Shown: piece after piece, positions 26,577-35,848 of the stretch | Numbering within the stretch: the stretch's first letter is position 1 | How the letters are laid out: every line of letters begins with the position of its first letter | Assembly (NCBI GenBank): GCA_944320465.1 | Contig: CALUHO010000024.1 | Coordinates: 1-47,963 of the forward strand | Source of the DNA: an uncultured Bacteroidales bacterium | GTDB taxonomy: Bacteria; Bacteroidota; Bacteroidia; Bacteroidales; P3 | DNA length: 47,963 nucleotides | Reading direction: 5' to 3' | Program-made: the position numbers and the translations under genes | The notes under the pieces: model-generated | Told to the model about the DNA's origin: nothing | Seen by the model: the letters and a program-made list of their open reading frames with translations, nothing else | Databases searched by the model: none

Positions 26577-28313
26577 ATGAAGCATTCCGGTGTCCTCGCA
26601 ATCCTTTGCCTCTTCTTTTTTCCTTCCCATGTCCAGCCTCAACAACCCACGGATTGGGCGGATTCCATCCTCCAACAAATCGAGGAAAACGCAGTCTTCC
26701 AAGCCGGACGGAACCAAGCCTTGATACACAGGCTCAGTGACTCCGCAAGCCTCCATCCCCGAAACACAAGGCTCCAAACCTACGTTCTCTACGCCAAGAT
26801 TGCCAATTCATATCCCCAAGGAAAATCCGACACGCTCCTGAACCGGGAAATCCGGAAGGCTATTGCCATCCTGCCTGACAAAGCGGTTTTTGAGAAAGCC
26901 CTCCTCCATCTGAGCCTTGCCATGAACCATGCGGCAAGCAGCTGGTACACCCAGGCATTCCATGAAAGCCTGGCCGCCTTGGAACTTTTCCATCGGAACC
27001 AAAACCCGCATTTCGAATCCAAAACCCGGCTTTTGCTCGGAAACATCTGCATCTATATCCATGCCTACACCATGGCCGGCCAATACTTGTCCCAAAGCTT
27101 ACAGCAAGTAGCCCCAAAATCATTCGACTACTACCAAACTGTCATCACCCTGTCCAAAAACGAGTTTTACGCCAACAGAATTGACACGGCTATCAAATTG
27201 CTGCTCCCGGTTGTCCAAGAACTCGAATCCAAACGGGATTCAGGCTTGCTGACCATATCCTATCTGAACTTATCCGCCTTTTATTTCAAGAACGCCGACA
27301 TTGATTCCTCCGGAACTTACTTGCAAAAGGCTTTGAAACTATCCGGAAAACTCGACAATAACCGCATAAAATTCATCCTATACCAGAACCTGGGTGCTTT
27401 TTACATCTTTCAAGGAGAAACAAGGAAAGCATTCCATCCCGTATTCCAAGCCAAAGGAATCGCTACCCAAGACAACAACATCGAGCAGCTCTCATACTCA
27501 CTCTACAACCTTGGCCTCCTCTACCAGCAAACCGGACAGACCGACAGTGCCTTGTCGTACATGATGCAGTACATCGACCTCAGCAACGAAATCGCCCGGC
27601 ATTCGGGCGCCATCGATGCCTATCAGGCCTACGTTTCCGTCTTACTGGAAAACTCGGAAAACAAGCTCACCATCGCCCAGCAGGATATCCAGCTCAAGAA
27701 CCGCAGGCTGAGCCTTCTGGCTCTCTTCACCGCCTTGCTCGTCATCGCCGCCGCCTTGGTGTTCACCCTGTTCTGGCACAAGAAACGCCAGCAAAGCCTT
27801 CTCAAGGACATGGAGAAGAAGGAACTGGAAAACAAGTTGGAACACGAACAACATCTCAAACAGATGCAAACCAAACGCCACAAGGAAAACCTCGAAGCCA
27901 AGGCCCGTGAAATCGCCGCTTATTCGCTTCTGGTTTCCAGCAAGAACCAGATCCTGCAGCAAATCGCGGACATCGCCAAACGGATTCCTGGTTCCCTGCC
28001 CGAAAGCTCGGAAATCCAAGGCATCATCAAAAACAACATCAACACCGACAAGGACTGGGAGGATTTCATGATTCATTTCCAGAAAATCCACCCGGGCTTC
28101 TTCCGCCGCCTCAAGGCCAAACGTACCGCCGGGGAACTCACCGAAAACGAGCTCCGCCTCTGCGCTTATTTCCGCATCGGCATGTCAACCAAGCAAATCG
28201 CCCAAGTCCTCAACGTCTCGCCCGAATCGGTCCGGATGCACCGCTACCGGCTCAAGAAGAAACTCATGCTGGCGGAAGAAGACAGCCTGGACGACTTCAT
28301 CCGGAATGTGTGA
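26577..28313 (+). CDS. Membrane-bound TPR sensor with C-terminal LuxR-like HTH (regulator 2)
   Basis: This 578-residue protein has a signal peptide (MKHSGVLAILCLFFFPSHVQP). A TPR-like helical array runs to about 370; repeats such as LYNLGLLYQQTGQTDSALSYM are typical. One transmembrane helix lies at about 378-399 (LSLLALFTALLVIAAALVF). A basic coiled coil follows, then a C-terminal HTH at about 521-565 (LRLCAYFRIGMSTKQIAQVL, VRMHRYRLKKKL). It has the same architecture as regulators 1 and 3 but is diverged in the TPR part. The HTH is the most conserved segment among the three. It is divergent from the LRR gene and convergent with the acyltransferase. It probably senses an envelope cue and acts on nearby cargo; that is inference from position. 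Confidence 0.9.
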   Translation: MKHSGVLAILCLFFFPSHVQPQQPTDWADSILQQIEENAVFQAGRNQALIHRLSDSASLHPRNTRLQTYVLYAKIANSYPQGKSDTLLNREIRKAIAILPDKAVFEKALLHLSLAMNHAASSWYTQAFHESLAALELFHRNQNPHFESKTRLLLGNICIYIHAYTMAGQYLSQSLQQVAPKSFDYYQTVITLSKNEFYANRIDTAIKLLLPVVQELESKRDSGLLTISYLNLSAFYFKNADIDSSGTYLQKALKLSGKLDNNRIKFILYQNLGAFYIFQGETRKAFHPVFQAKGIATQDNNIEQLSYSLYNLGLLYQQTGQTDSALSYMMQYIDLSNEIARHSGAIDAYQAYVSVLLENSENKLTIAQQDIQLKNRRLSLLALFTALLVIAAALVFTLFWHKKRQQSLLKDMEKKELENKLEHEQHLKQMQTKRHKENLEAKAREIAAYSLLVSSKNQILQQIADIAKRIPGSLPESSEIQGIIKNNINTDKDWEDFMIHFQKIHPGFFRRLKAKRTAGELTENELRLCAYFRIGMSTKQIAQVLNVSPESVRMHRYRLKKKLMLAEEDSLDDFIRNV

Positions 28314-28530
28314 AAAAGCAGAATCCAAATCCTCCTTATCCTGGAACAGACAGGCTCCAAGAATCAGCGCAACCTGTCTTGCGGGAAACCGGAAGAGAGG
28401 CAAGGCGGCGGATGAAAGGCGGGGACATCGGGCCGGGCTGGATTTCCAGAAGCAGCATCTTCCGCACATCCCAACCCTGTCAAAAGGCCAAGCCCCGAGA
28501 ACGGATGCTCCCAAAAGCGCGAAAAGGCGG

Positions 28531-29877
28531 CTACCGGGCAGCCCAAGCGGCCAAGTATTCGTAAGCCGGACGCAAACGGCTCACCGCACGGAAATGGAGC
28601 AAGGCCCGGCAACGGCGTGCAACATGCGCTGCATAATGGAAATAATCAATCCAGAACATCCTCGACAGGACCCAAGTAGCCATCAGCAGAATGAAAACCA
28701 AGGCGGAATCGAAGAAACACCAATACAAGACAATATACACCAGATAAAAAGCACCTGTATAGATAATCTGATTCAAAACAAAGTCAAAACTGCTCTGCAA
28801 CATAGGGTTCTTGATCCGGGCCACCATCTTCTTGGCTTGACGACGTCCCAGCCATACCGGCAAGCCCGTAAAGCAAAGCCCGTATAACATTACCGGGAAA
28901 GTCAGCACCAAGGCCACGAATTCCAACAGCAATACCAAGGGCGATACCCGGCCGCTCACTTCCCTTGCCCCTATCTTCAAGCACGCCATCCCCTGCCGGC
29001 ATTCTTCCGCCTTTTCCCTCACCGCAGCCAGTTCTTCTTCCGGAGTTTCGCGCAGACGCTTGGCAAAATAGCGATCCGCCTCCAAATCATCCGGGAAATA
29101 ATAATTCTTCAACTTCAACTTAGCGCAAATCGGCTTCCGTACCACAGCCCGCAGACTATCGTACAAAGCGTAATGCTCCCGGTCGGGAATATCCAGCATC
29201 AGCCCCCCTATCCGCCGCTGCACTTCTTCGGCCAAATCGGCCATCGCCCGGGGCGGATTCTCCCGATAGGCCTCGTAATAATCGCTCAAACGTATCGGTT
29301 CGCCGAAACTCAGGCAGACCTGCGGCCTGAGCATGAAGTAATCCTCGTAATGATTGCCTATCGGCACAATCCACATATTATCCGGGAAACCGTTGTGTTC
29401 GGCCGCCTCGAACGCGATCCGGGCAAAGCCTTTCTTGACCGGCCCAAGATAGTGTCCTTCCTGATGCTGGCCTTCCGGGAACAAAGCCACCGGATAGCCC
29501 CTGTCTATCAATTTGGCCGACTCATCGAAGATGGCCGCATTCTCGCCTAAGTTATCCCGCCCGTCCCGTTGCCGGTATATCGGCATGATCTTGCAGAAAT
29601 TCAAAATCTTGGCGGTCAATTTCTTCTTAAACACATCCGCCCTTGCCAGGAACACCACCTTGTACCGGATCGGCATCGCGAACAGGATGCTCAAAGCATC
29701 GATGACCCCGTTCTGATGATTGCTGACAAACATGATAGGAGTTCCTGCCTTGGGAACGTTCTTACGACCTCGCACATAGAAATTCCCGCAATAGCTATAC
29801 CTGAAAATCAAGGAAAGCCACTTTCTGAAGAAGCAGTACCAGAAAGAGTTCTTTTCGACTATCTTGAAGAATACCAT
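28531..29877 (-). CDS. PlsC-type lysophospholipid acyltransferase with membrane C-terminus
   Basis: This 448-residue protein carries the 1-acyl-glycerol-3-phosphate acyltransferase signature. The catalytic motif is SNHQNGVID with His54 and Asp60, so the spacing is HX5D rather than the textbook HX4D. An FPEG block at 133-136 (LFPEGQHQEG) is followed by KKGFARIA. The C-terminal third adds hydrophobic segments (about 308-335 and 380-420). It would use acyl-ACP or acyl-CoA to acylate a lysophospholipid or a related lipid at the inner membrane; the exact acceptor cannot be told. No promoter is seen directly upstream. The DUF819-type gene 152 bp upstream on the same strand may share its transcript, across two REP-like hairpins. 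The 217 bp between its stop and regulator 2 hold no clear terminator. Confidence 0.88.
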   Translation of the reverse strand: MVFFKIVEKNSFWYCFFRKWLSLIFRYSYCGNFYVRGRKNVPKAGTPIMFVSNHQNGVIDALSILFAMPIRYKVVFLARADVFKKKLTAKILNFCKIMPIYRQRDGRDNLGENAAIFDESAKLIDRGYPVALFPEGQHQEGHYLGPVKKGFARIAFEAAEHNGFPDNMWIVPIGNHYEDYFMLRPQVCLSFGEPIRLSDYYEAYRENPPRAMADLAEEVQRRIGGLMLDIPDREHYALYDSLRAVVRKPICAKLKLKNYYFPDDLEADRYFAKRLRETPEEELAAVREKAEECRQGMACLKIGAREVSGRVSPLVLLLEFVALVLTFPVMLYGLCFTGLPVWLGRRQAKKMVARIKNPMLQSSFDFVLNQIIYTGAFYLVYIVLYWCFFDSALVFILLMATWVLSRMFWIDYFHYAAHVARRCRALLHFRAVSRLRPAYEYLAAWAAR

Positions 29878-29910
29878 AAGGATTCCTATTTTATGCCAAT
29901 ATGCGTCATA

Positions 29911-29941
29911 GCTGCATCGCCTGTGCGTAATGCCAATCCCC
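29911..29941. repeat. REP-like hairpin repeat, copy 1
   Basis: This is the first copy of a 31-bp element, identical to 29976-30006. The core folds as GCAT-CGC, loop CTGT, GCG, bulged TA, ATGC (29914-29933): a 7-bp stem with a 2-nt bulge and a tetraloop. CCAATCCCC follows as a conserved tail. Size, bulge and intergenic location resemble REP elements mobilised by RAYT (TnpA_REP) transposases. Confidence 0.7.
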
Positions 29942-29975
29942 TACATCAACGACATCATTTCCGACCGCCTCAAAG

Positions 29976-30006
29976 GCTGCATCGCCTGTGCGTAATGCCA
30001 ATCCCC
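29976..30006. repeat. REP-like hairpin repeat, copy 2
   Basis: This is an exact 31-bp direct copy of 29911-29941, in the same orientation with a 65-bp period. It ends 24 bp before the stop codon of the DUF819-type gene. The 34 bp between the copies show no similarity to each other, so this is a pair of dispersed-type elements rather than a simple tandem repeat. Confidence 0.7.
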
Positions 30007-30029
30007 CTCGCTGCAACCCACCCAAGCCG

Positions 30030-31277
30030 CTAAAACACCGAATTCAAAACGTAATACATCCCCACCCCTAAGTAATTGCCGACCGCATACCCTAACAATC
30101 CCACCACGATACCGCTGAGCAGGCAGCGGCGGCTCTTCATCTGGCTGGCCACCGTCGGAACGAAAGGCGGGGAAAAAATCAATCCCACCGCCGAAATGGT
30201 GAACAAGTCGGCATCGACCCGGCATATCTTGGCTAGAATCAGATGAATCAGCAAGGTTGTCATCAAGATGACCGCAATGAACCCCATCAGCCCGTAAGCC
30301 CCCGAACCCACTTCGGCCACCGAAAAATCGGACGCAATGATAATGCTGAAAACCAGAATGAAGTACATCCCCAACTCAAACATCTTGGGCGTGTTCCTGA
30401 GTTTCTTCCAAAACGAGAGCGCGATAGCCAAGGTCGTAATCACCAGAATGACCGAAACCACTTGATAATCCTTGGGCACCAGCCAAAGGCTCAACAGTCC
30501 CGCCAAGGCAAAGATACCCAGCGAACAGCCAAACGGCAGCAGCAACTTCTTCAAAACCGGCCTCGTAAACAAACCGTCGTAATTCTCGAAATCCGAAGCT
30601 TCCGTCCCGACAGAAGAAGCCAGCGCCTTCTCCGTCCTCGCCATCTTACGGCTCTGCCCCGCACCTCCCTGAAGCTCGGCCAGTTCATCGGGCAGATAGC
30701 GCAACACTTTCCGGACCAGCTTGAAACCGCCTCCAACAAGAAAGGCCAGCAAGAAAAACGTGATGAAAATCTCAAAAGTGTTGACCATGATAAAAGTCTC
30801 GGAAGAGGGATGCAAGGCGATATTCAAGGAAGCCACATTAGGCGTGCCGCCTGTATAGAAACCCATCATCAAGCCGGCCGCCTTGTCCAATTCCGGAATA
30901 CCTAAGCCTTTGAACCAAGTGTAGGCCAGAAACACCGCGCAAGTAATGGCCACCACGCCGCAGAAGAAAGCCACGAAGGTCTTCTTCAAACTCCGCGTCC
31001 AGGTCTTGAAATCGGCCGAGAACAGCATCAGCGGGATGGCCAAAGGCACGCAAAGCGTCTGCAAGGTGCTTTGCCAGGAAACCAGAACCGCATCGCCCGG
31101 CCAGGCATCGTCCATGATGCCGCTGAGCGACATGATAATACCCAACGCGTATGCCAGCACGATCGTGCCCACTTTCGACAATGCCTTATACCGCTTATAC
31201 AGCCAGATAATGAAGAACGGTCCCAAAAGATAAACCGCCACGATGAAACCGATTCTAAGATACGCTGTCCATTCCAT
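30030..31277 (-). CDS. DUF819-family integral membrane protein
   Basis: This 415-residue polytopic membrane protein starts MEWTAYLRIGFIVAVYLLGP. The start at 31277 was chosen because the -7 element TACCTTTG lies 20 bp upstream; the longer frame (ATG 31358) would begin upstream of the promoter. About ten hydrophobic helices are interrupted by a polar loop near residues 210-240 (GGAGQSRKMARTEK). Glycine-rich motifs such as MMGFYTGGTPNVASLNIA resemble DUF819/YjcL-like proteins, which have a transporter-like fold and no assigned substrate. The gene is followed by two REP-like hairpins and the acyltransferase. The function is unknown; a carboxylate or ion transporter is a guess from the fold. Confidence 0.82.
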   Translation of the reverse strand: MEWTAYLRIGFIVAVYLLGPFFIIWLYKRYKALSKVGTIVLAYALGIIMSLSGIMDDAWPGDAVLVSWQSTLQTLCVPLAIPLMLFSADFKTWTRSLKKTFVAFFCGVVAITCAVFLAYTWFKGLGIPELDKAAGLMMGFYTGGTPNVASLNIALHPSSETFIMVNTFEIFITFFLLAFLVGGGFKLVRKVLRYLPDELAELQGGAGQSRKMARTEKALASSVGTEASDFENYDGLFTRPVLKKLLLPFGCSLGIFALAGLLSLWLVPKDYQVVSVILVITTLAIALSFWKKLRNTPKMFELGMYFILVFSIIIASDFSVAEVGSGAYGLMGFIAVILMTTLLIHLILAKICRVDADLFTISAVGLIFSPPFVPTVASQMKSRRCLLSGIVVGLLGYAVGNYLGVGMYYVLNSVF

Positions 31278-31297
31278 AAATGAGCAGAAAAATCGTA

Positions 31298-31305
31298 CAA
31301 AGGTA
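31298..31305 (-). promoter_or_regulatory. -7 element of the DUF819-type gene
   Basis: TACCTTTG on the minus strand (31305-31298) matches TAnnTTTG, 20 bp before the ATG at 31277. No good -33 TTTG is present at 19-21 bp; the region upstream is the terminator of the next operon. Confidence 0.6.
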
Positions 31306-31322
31306 ACGATTTTACACGACAC

Positions 31323-31354
31323 AGGCCGTCCCCGGCAAATCCCGGGAACGGCCT
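31323..31354 (-). terminator. Terminator hairpin of the two-gene adhesin operon
   Basis: AGGCCGT (31323-31329) pairs with ACGGCCT (31348-31354). After one mismatch an inner 5-bp GC stem continues (31331-31335 with 31342-31346). It starts 24 bp after the stop of the 31378 gene. No long T-tract follows, so termination may be partial. Confidence 0.65.
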
Positions 31355-31377
31355 GCACCTCAGAACACGCTATCCGC

Positions 31378-34300
31378 TTAGCGACTGACTATCATCCGCC
31401 GGACAGCCGATTTCCCTGCCATGTTCACCACATGAACCAAATAAACCCCGTCCGACCACACCGACACATCCACTTTCAACCTGTCGGCATTCACATCTTC
31501 CTGCTTGAACACCAAACGGCCTGTGGCATCGAACACTTCCACTTCCTTAATCGACAAGTCACTGGTTATCATGAATTCCTGCCGGGCAGGGTTCGGATAC
31601 ATCATGAACTGGCAAGAGGTCAGATTTCCATTTGAAAGATTCTCGGCAAAGACCGCCGTCGCCGTCAAGTCTCCCGGCAAGACTATCGCCGTATCGGGAA
31701 CTCGGAGGCTGTCCTGGCCAACCACCCAGGCCACAAAATGCCAGTCATCGGCCGCTTCGGCTTTCAATGCCACGCTCGAACCCACTTCGTACCGATGTTC
31801 TCCCTCTGAAGGCGTGATTTCCCCTTCACCCTCCTTGGCTACCGTCAGCGTACAGAAAGGAATCTCTTCAAAGAAAGCCACCACCGTGGTATTACGCTCC
31901 AGACGGAATACATGGACCAAATCCAGAACTTCTTCCCCGCTCACCGTCCAACGCACAAAACGATGGCCTTCGGCCGGAACCGCCCGGATAGTAACCGAAT
32001 CGCCCGCATAGCGTTCATGCACCCCCACAGCCGGTTCGGTAGCACCTTCCCCGTTCACCCGCATCGTCAAAGTGTATTCCATCCGTTCGAATACCGCGCA
32101 GATTTCCATCGGTTCTTCCAAAGTAAAACACAAAGTATCATGAACATAAGTCGTTGAATCCCCATTCACCACCCAATGCGAAAATTCCCAAAACCTGTCA
32201 GGAACAGCCGTCAGCACCCATTCGCTTCCGGCCTTAGCCACTGTATCCTTCTCGTAGTTCAAACTGCCTTCTCCCCGTTTGCCAATCTCCACTGGATACT
32301 CCACATACTCGAATACTGCCAACACCGACATGTCCGCTTCCACTACACGGCGCAATACCGGCGTTTCTACCGTATCCTTCCCTCCGTCAATCACATAGCA
32401 GATAAAATCCAGACGATTTTCAACCGGATAGGCTTCCACTTCGAAATACTGACCTTCCACCACATTGTGCGTCCCTGGTGCCAACGACATCTCGGCTTCC
32501 GGCAGATTAGCGGAAAGCAGCACCTTGTAAGTGGCCACATCCACCACAGCTGTTACCGGATTCGAGAAAGAGGACATACCGGACGTATAGACCGCTGCAA
32601 TCCTGTACGAATAATTCCCGTTAGCCATGCCTTCGTCCAGATAGCTTGTATTTTCCGTAGCGGCAATCTGTTCCTCGTCCCTATAGACAGCGTAATGCTT
32701 CAATTGGAACAGACTGTCTTCGGATTCGGGAACCCCGACCCAAGTGAGCCGGACTCTGTTCTGTTCCACTTCCTGCTGCAGTTGGCTCACAGCAGGAATC
32801 GCGGCCGAATCAAAAGCCTTGATCCGCAACTGGTCCAATTGGATATTGGAGGAACCGTAATTCCCAACCGCCTTGATCATATAACCGGAATGCGCCACTG
32901 GAAGATGCTTTTCATAGTACCGATAAGCCTCTTTTCCCGAAGCCTCGCAACCGCAGGCGTCAATCGAATCCATAAAGACATAATCGGTGCCGTTTATCGT
33001 ATAATACAGGTAAAGCCTTGAAGAGAAAGGATATTCATAATTTCCTCCGCAATCATCCTTGTTCCACCAATAGAACGAAATCGAAGAAAAGTCGGCATCG
33101 CCCATATCCAATCCAGGACTGTACAGTTCCCCGTAATAAGAAGGATTCCAGGAAGCAGAAGCATACATGGCATAACCCTCTCCTTCAAACGGATCCGTGG
33201 CCCAGCTGGAGTACGATTGGCCTCCTGCTGTCCAGACATAATTGTCATTCTGCGAACCGTAAGCATAGCCTTTGGTTGTCCAGCAGCTATGGGCAAAATC
33301 CTCAAAGCCTTCGGTTATCGGGAACTGGCTGTAAACGCCGCATTCCGTCCAGCAGTCTATCGGCAAAGACCAATCCGAAGCTACCGAATCCGGAGTACCG
33401 GATCCTTCGCACACGGCCTGAACGGAAATCCGGTAAGCCGTATTGGCCGAAAGCCCATCAATCCGGAAGCTTCGTCCTGCACCTTCCACAGAGAACAAAC
33501 GGTACGGCCGGACACTTTCGTCCGGCAACAAGCTATCCACTTTGAGCCAGAAAAGTTCCGGATTATCGGCTTTTTCCCATGCCACGCGGACATAGTCAGT
33601 CCCGATTTCTTCAATACGCAAATCCATCGGCATCGGGCAAGCCGGTGTCAAGCCGATTTCGAAATTGTCAAGGCAAGCCGAATTCGAATTCCATGAAGAA
33701 AAGCTCCCGGTGCATACCCCCATCAGACGAATGCCAAGATACATCGTCCCGGTTCCGGAAGCCGTCCATGAACCCGCGAATCGAGCATATTCCAGAGAAG
33801 AAGGACTCTCGAGAACGGCAAAACGTTCCTTCATCTGCCCCGGAAGCGGCGCAGGACCTGCCCACATCTCTACAGAATCGATGCCCGCCACATCGTTGGT
33901 CCGCATCCAGAACGACAAGTCGTAAGAAGTCCCCTCGGTCATTTCCACGCCTCGCAGGATTACCCATTCGTCAAAACGTTTCCCGGCACTCAAAGATTCC
34001 TCAAACGTCATAAACTTATCATCCCCGTACCCGGTTTCCGCACCGTACCCGTAAGTTGCCGTTCCCAAAAGTTCGCCAAGACGCGACACATAGGCTATAT
34101 TTTCAGGCATCCCGTCCGAACTTGACAAGGTTGAGAAATCTTCCAGCAACGGAATCGCAGCCGGACTCTGGCGGGTCACGAAACGGAACGGTCCAGTCCA
34201 ATCGCTATATTGATTGGAACCCACGGAACGCACATAAGCAAAATAGACCGTATTGGGCTGCAAAGCATCGCCTTGCGGCGTAGAGGAAAGTTCGACCGAA

Positions 34301-35829
34301 GCCGTCGAACAAGGCGTGGCATAAGCCGAATCTTCCGGTGCGAAATCACCCGAGCCAAGACCCAAAGCCAACTCCCACTGGCTTGCAGTCCCTTGTTCCT
34401 CCCAGTCCAGGACCACGGATTCATGGGTCAAAGACTCTTGATTCAAATCCGCGAACACCGGCGCGGGCATAGCCGGCACCTCCCGTACGGAAATATCGTC
34501 TATCACCACATTGCTCAACAACGTATCGGCCGACATTTCCGCATACTGTCCGGAAAAATAAATGCCAAGCACATAATTTCCGTCAGCCTGCGGCGTGTAG
34601 ATTGTCCGGAATTCCTTGTATTCCGTATTCCGGAGTCCCTGCCGCACCGCCACCAATTCCATCGATTCCGCATCCTGGGCATCGCCGACCGCCACGCCCA
34701 AGGTATCCAAGCCTTTGAAACCATCGGTCACAAACCAGAACGAGATCTCGTAAGCCTGCCCTTGGCTCATCCGCAATGCCGGACTGAAATACCAATTCCG
34801 ATTCCGACCTTCCGATTCGTTGTCGAACAGGATAAAGGCAGAACCCGTATGCGCCCGGCGATTTTTGTAGATGTCATAGGTCTGAGCCGAAAGCATGCTG
34901 TTATAAGCATATTCATCGGCCACTGCCGCACAATCGGGAACCAGGCCATCGTCCGGCAAAGACTCGAAGCCTTCCCGCCAAGGCAAAGCGTAATATTCCG
35001 GACAACCGGAACGGAAATATACCGGCGCGCTCCAATCCGACTTGTCCTCGCCTTTCACCGCCCGGACATAGGCCACATACCAGGTCAGCGGGACCAAACC
35101 GTCCACCGGGCATTCCAATCCTGAAACCGGCACAGGTGTCCCGGATTCCGGATCAAAGTCCGCGCTGGGGCCATAGACCACTTCGTAAGCGGAAGCATCC
35201 CCGGTTTCCACCCAGCTCAAAGTGGCCGTAGATGCGTCATAGGCCAGATTGGCCGGCATGTCGCAGGCCACCGTCGCATAAGCGGGCAGCCCGATATTGT
35301 CCACAAAGAATTCCTCGCCCGAAGACTCTTCCATATAGGCTATGCAGACATACTTGGTGCCGGCCGGCAAATCGGCCTTGAGGTACTCCTCCCAAAAGCC
35401 TGTGTACATCATCTCGTCCACACCGGTATGCATCGTCTCCGTCCAGGTGAAATCCTCTATCGCCTTGCCGGTCGAGGACCAGCCCACCCGGTAAAGCCGT
35501 CCCGCGTCATACCCGTAAGGGACCCAATAATCAAAGGTCAAGGTATCCGTTGCCGGCACATCCAGGAGAGGGCTGACCAGATACTGCTCGAAAGGAGCCG
35601 ATTGCAGATTGTCATCGCTCGAGAAACGGAACGAATAACCGGTGGCATACATGTTAGGGTTTTCCGCAAACGACATCAACGTTCCTGCCTCAGGCTGGGA
35701 ATTTGCATAAACCACCGTCCAGTTCTTTGGCGGAAAATATTGTCCTTCAAAATCTTCAGTCACCTTTTGCGACCACGATACCGAACAAGACATTGCCAGC
35801 ATCGCCAACATAAGAGCAAATCTTTTCAT
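31378..35829 (-). CDS. T9SS adhesin with anchor-J, Fn3 and four InlB-type repeats
   Basis: This is a 1483-residue secreted protein. The signal peptide is residues 1-20 (SVSWS before Gln21). Anchor-J/cleaved-adhesin domains (FEGQYFPPKNW, then YYALPWREGFE, AIPLLEDFS, YSQFPITEGFE) alternate with Fn3 domains (for example ATLSWVETGDASAYEVVYG). A block of four InlB/Flg_new-type repeats follows between about residues 1105 and 1405 (marks: FSHWVVNGDST, FVRWTVSGEEV, FVAWVVGQDSL). The T9SS type A domain (FMMYPNPARQEFMIT; end VRRMIVSR) closes it. It starts 19 bp after the stop of the adhesin gene at 35849, so it is the second gene of an operon. Adhesion or matrix formation is likely; the ligand is unknown. 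Confidence 0.94.
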   Translation of the reverse strand: MKRFALMLAMLAMSCSVSWSQKVTEDFEGQYFPPKNWTVVYANSQPEAGTLMSFAENPNMYATGYSFRFSSDDNLQSAPFEQYLVSPLLDVPATDTLTFDYWVPYGYDAGRLYRVGWSSTGKAIEDFTWTETMHTGVDEMMYTGFWEEYLKADLPAGTKYVCIAYMEESSGEEFFVDNIGLPAYATVACDMPANLAYDASTATLSWVETGDASAYEVVYGPSADFDPESGTPVPVSGLECPVDGLVPLTWYVAYVRAVKGEDKSDWSAPVYFRSGCPEYYALPWREGFESLPDDGLVPDCAAVADEYAYNSMLSAQTYDIYKNRRAHTGSAFILFDNESEGRNRNWYFSPALRMSQGQAYEISFWFVTDGFKGLDTLGVAVGDAQDAESMELVAVRQGLRNTEYKEFRTIYTPQADGNYVLGIYFSGQYAEMSADTLLSNVVIDDISVREVPAMPAPVFADLNQESLTHESVVLDWEEQGTASQWELALGLGSGDFAPEDSAYATPCSTASVELSSTPQGDALQPNTVYFAYVRSVGSNQYSDWTGPFRFVTRQSPAAIPLLEDFSTLSSSDGMPENIAYVSRLGELLGTATYGYGAETGYGDDKFMTFEESLSAGKRFDEWVILRGVEMTEGTSYDLSFWMRTNDVAGIDSVEMWAGPAPLPGQMKERFAVLESPSSLEYARFAGSWTASGTGTMYLGIRLMGVCTGSFSSWNSNSACLDNFEIGLTPACPMPMDLRIEEIGTDYVRVAWEKADNPELFWLKVDSLLPDESVRPYRLFSVEGAGRSFRIDGLSANTAYRISVQAVCEGSGTPDSVASDWSLPIDCWTECGVYSQFPITEGFEDFAHSCWTTKGYAYGSQNDNYVWTAGGQSYSSWATDPFEGEGYAMYASASWNPSYYGELYSPGLDMGDADFSSISFYWWNKDDCGGNYEYPFSSRLYLYYTINGTDYVFMDSIDACGCEASGKEAYRYYEKHLPVAHSGYMIKAVGNYGSSNIQLDQLRIKAFDSAAIPAVSQLQQEVEQNRVRLTWVGVPESEDSLFQLKHYAVYRDEEQIAATENTSYLDEGMANGNYSYRIAAVYTSGMSSFSNPVTAVVDVATYKVLLSANLPEAEMSLAPGTHNVVEGQYFEVEAYPVENRLDFICYVIDGGKDTVETPVLRRVVEADMSVLAVFEYVEYPVEIGKRGEGSLNYEKDTVAKAGSEWVLTAVPDRFWEFSHWVVNGDSTTYVHDTLCFTLEEPMEICAVFERMEYTLTMRVNGEGATEPAVGVHERYAGDSVTIRAVPAEGHRFVRWTVSGEEVLDLVHVFRLERNTTVVAFFEEIPFCTLTVAKEGEGEITPSEGEHRYEVGSSVALKAEAADDWHFVAWVVGQDSLRVPDTAIVLPGDLTATAVFAENLSNGNLTSCQFMMYPNPARQEFMITSDLSIKEVEVFDATGRLVFKQEDVNADRLKVDVSVWSDGVYLVHVVNMAGKSAVRRMIVSR

Positions 35830-35848
35830 ACTCGTCTGTCTTAACTTA

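Noticed and set aside
29911..30006. CRISPR array
   Set aside because: Only two repeats with one 34-bp interval, a hairpin with a bulge typical of REP elements, and no cas genes in the window.
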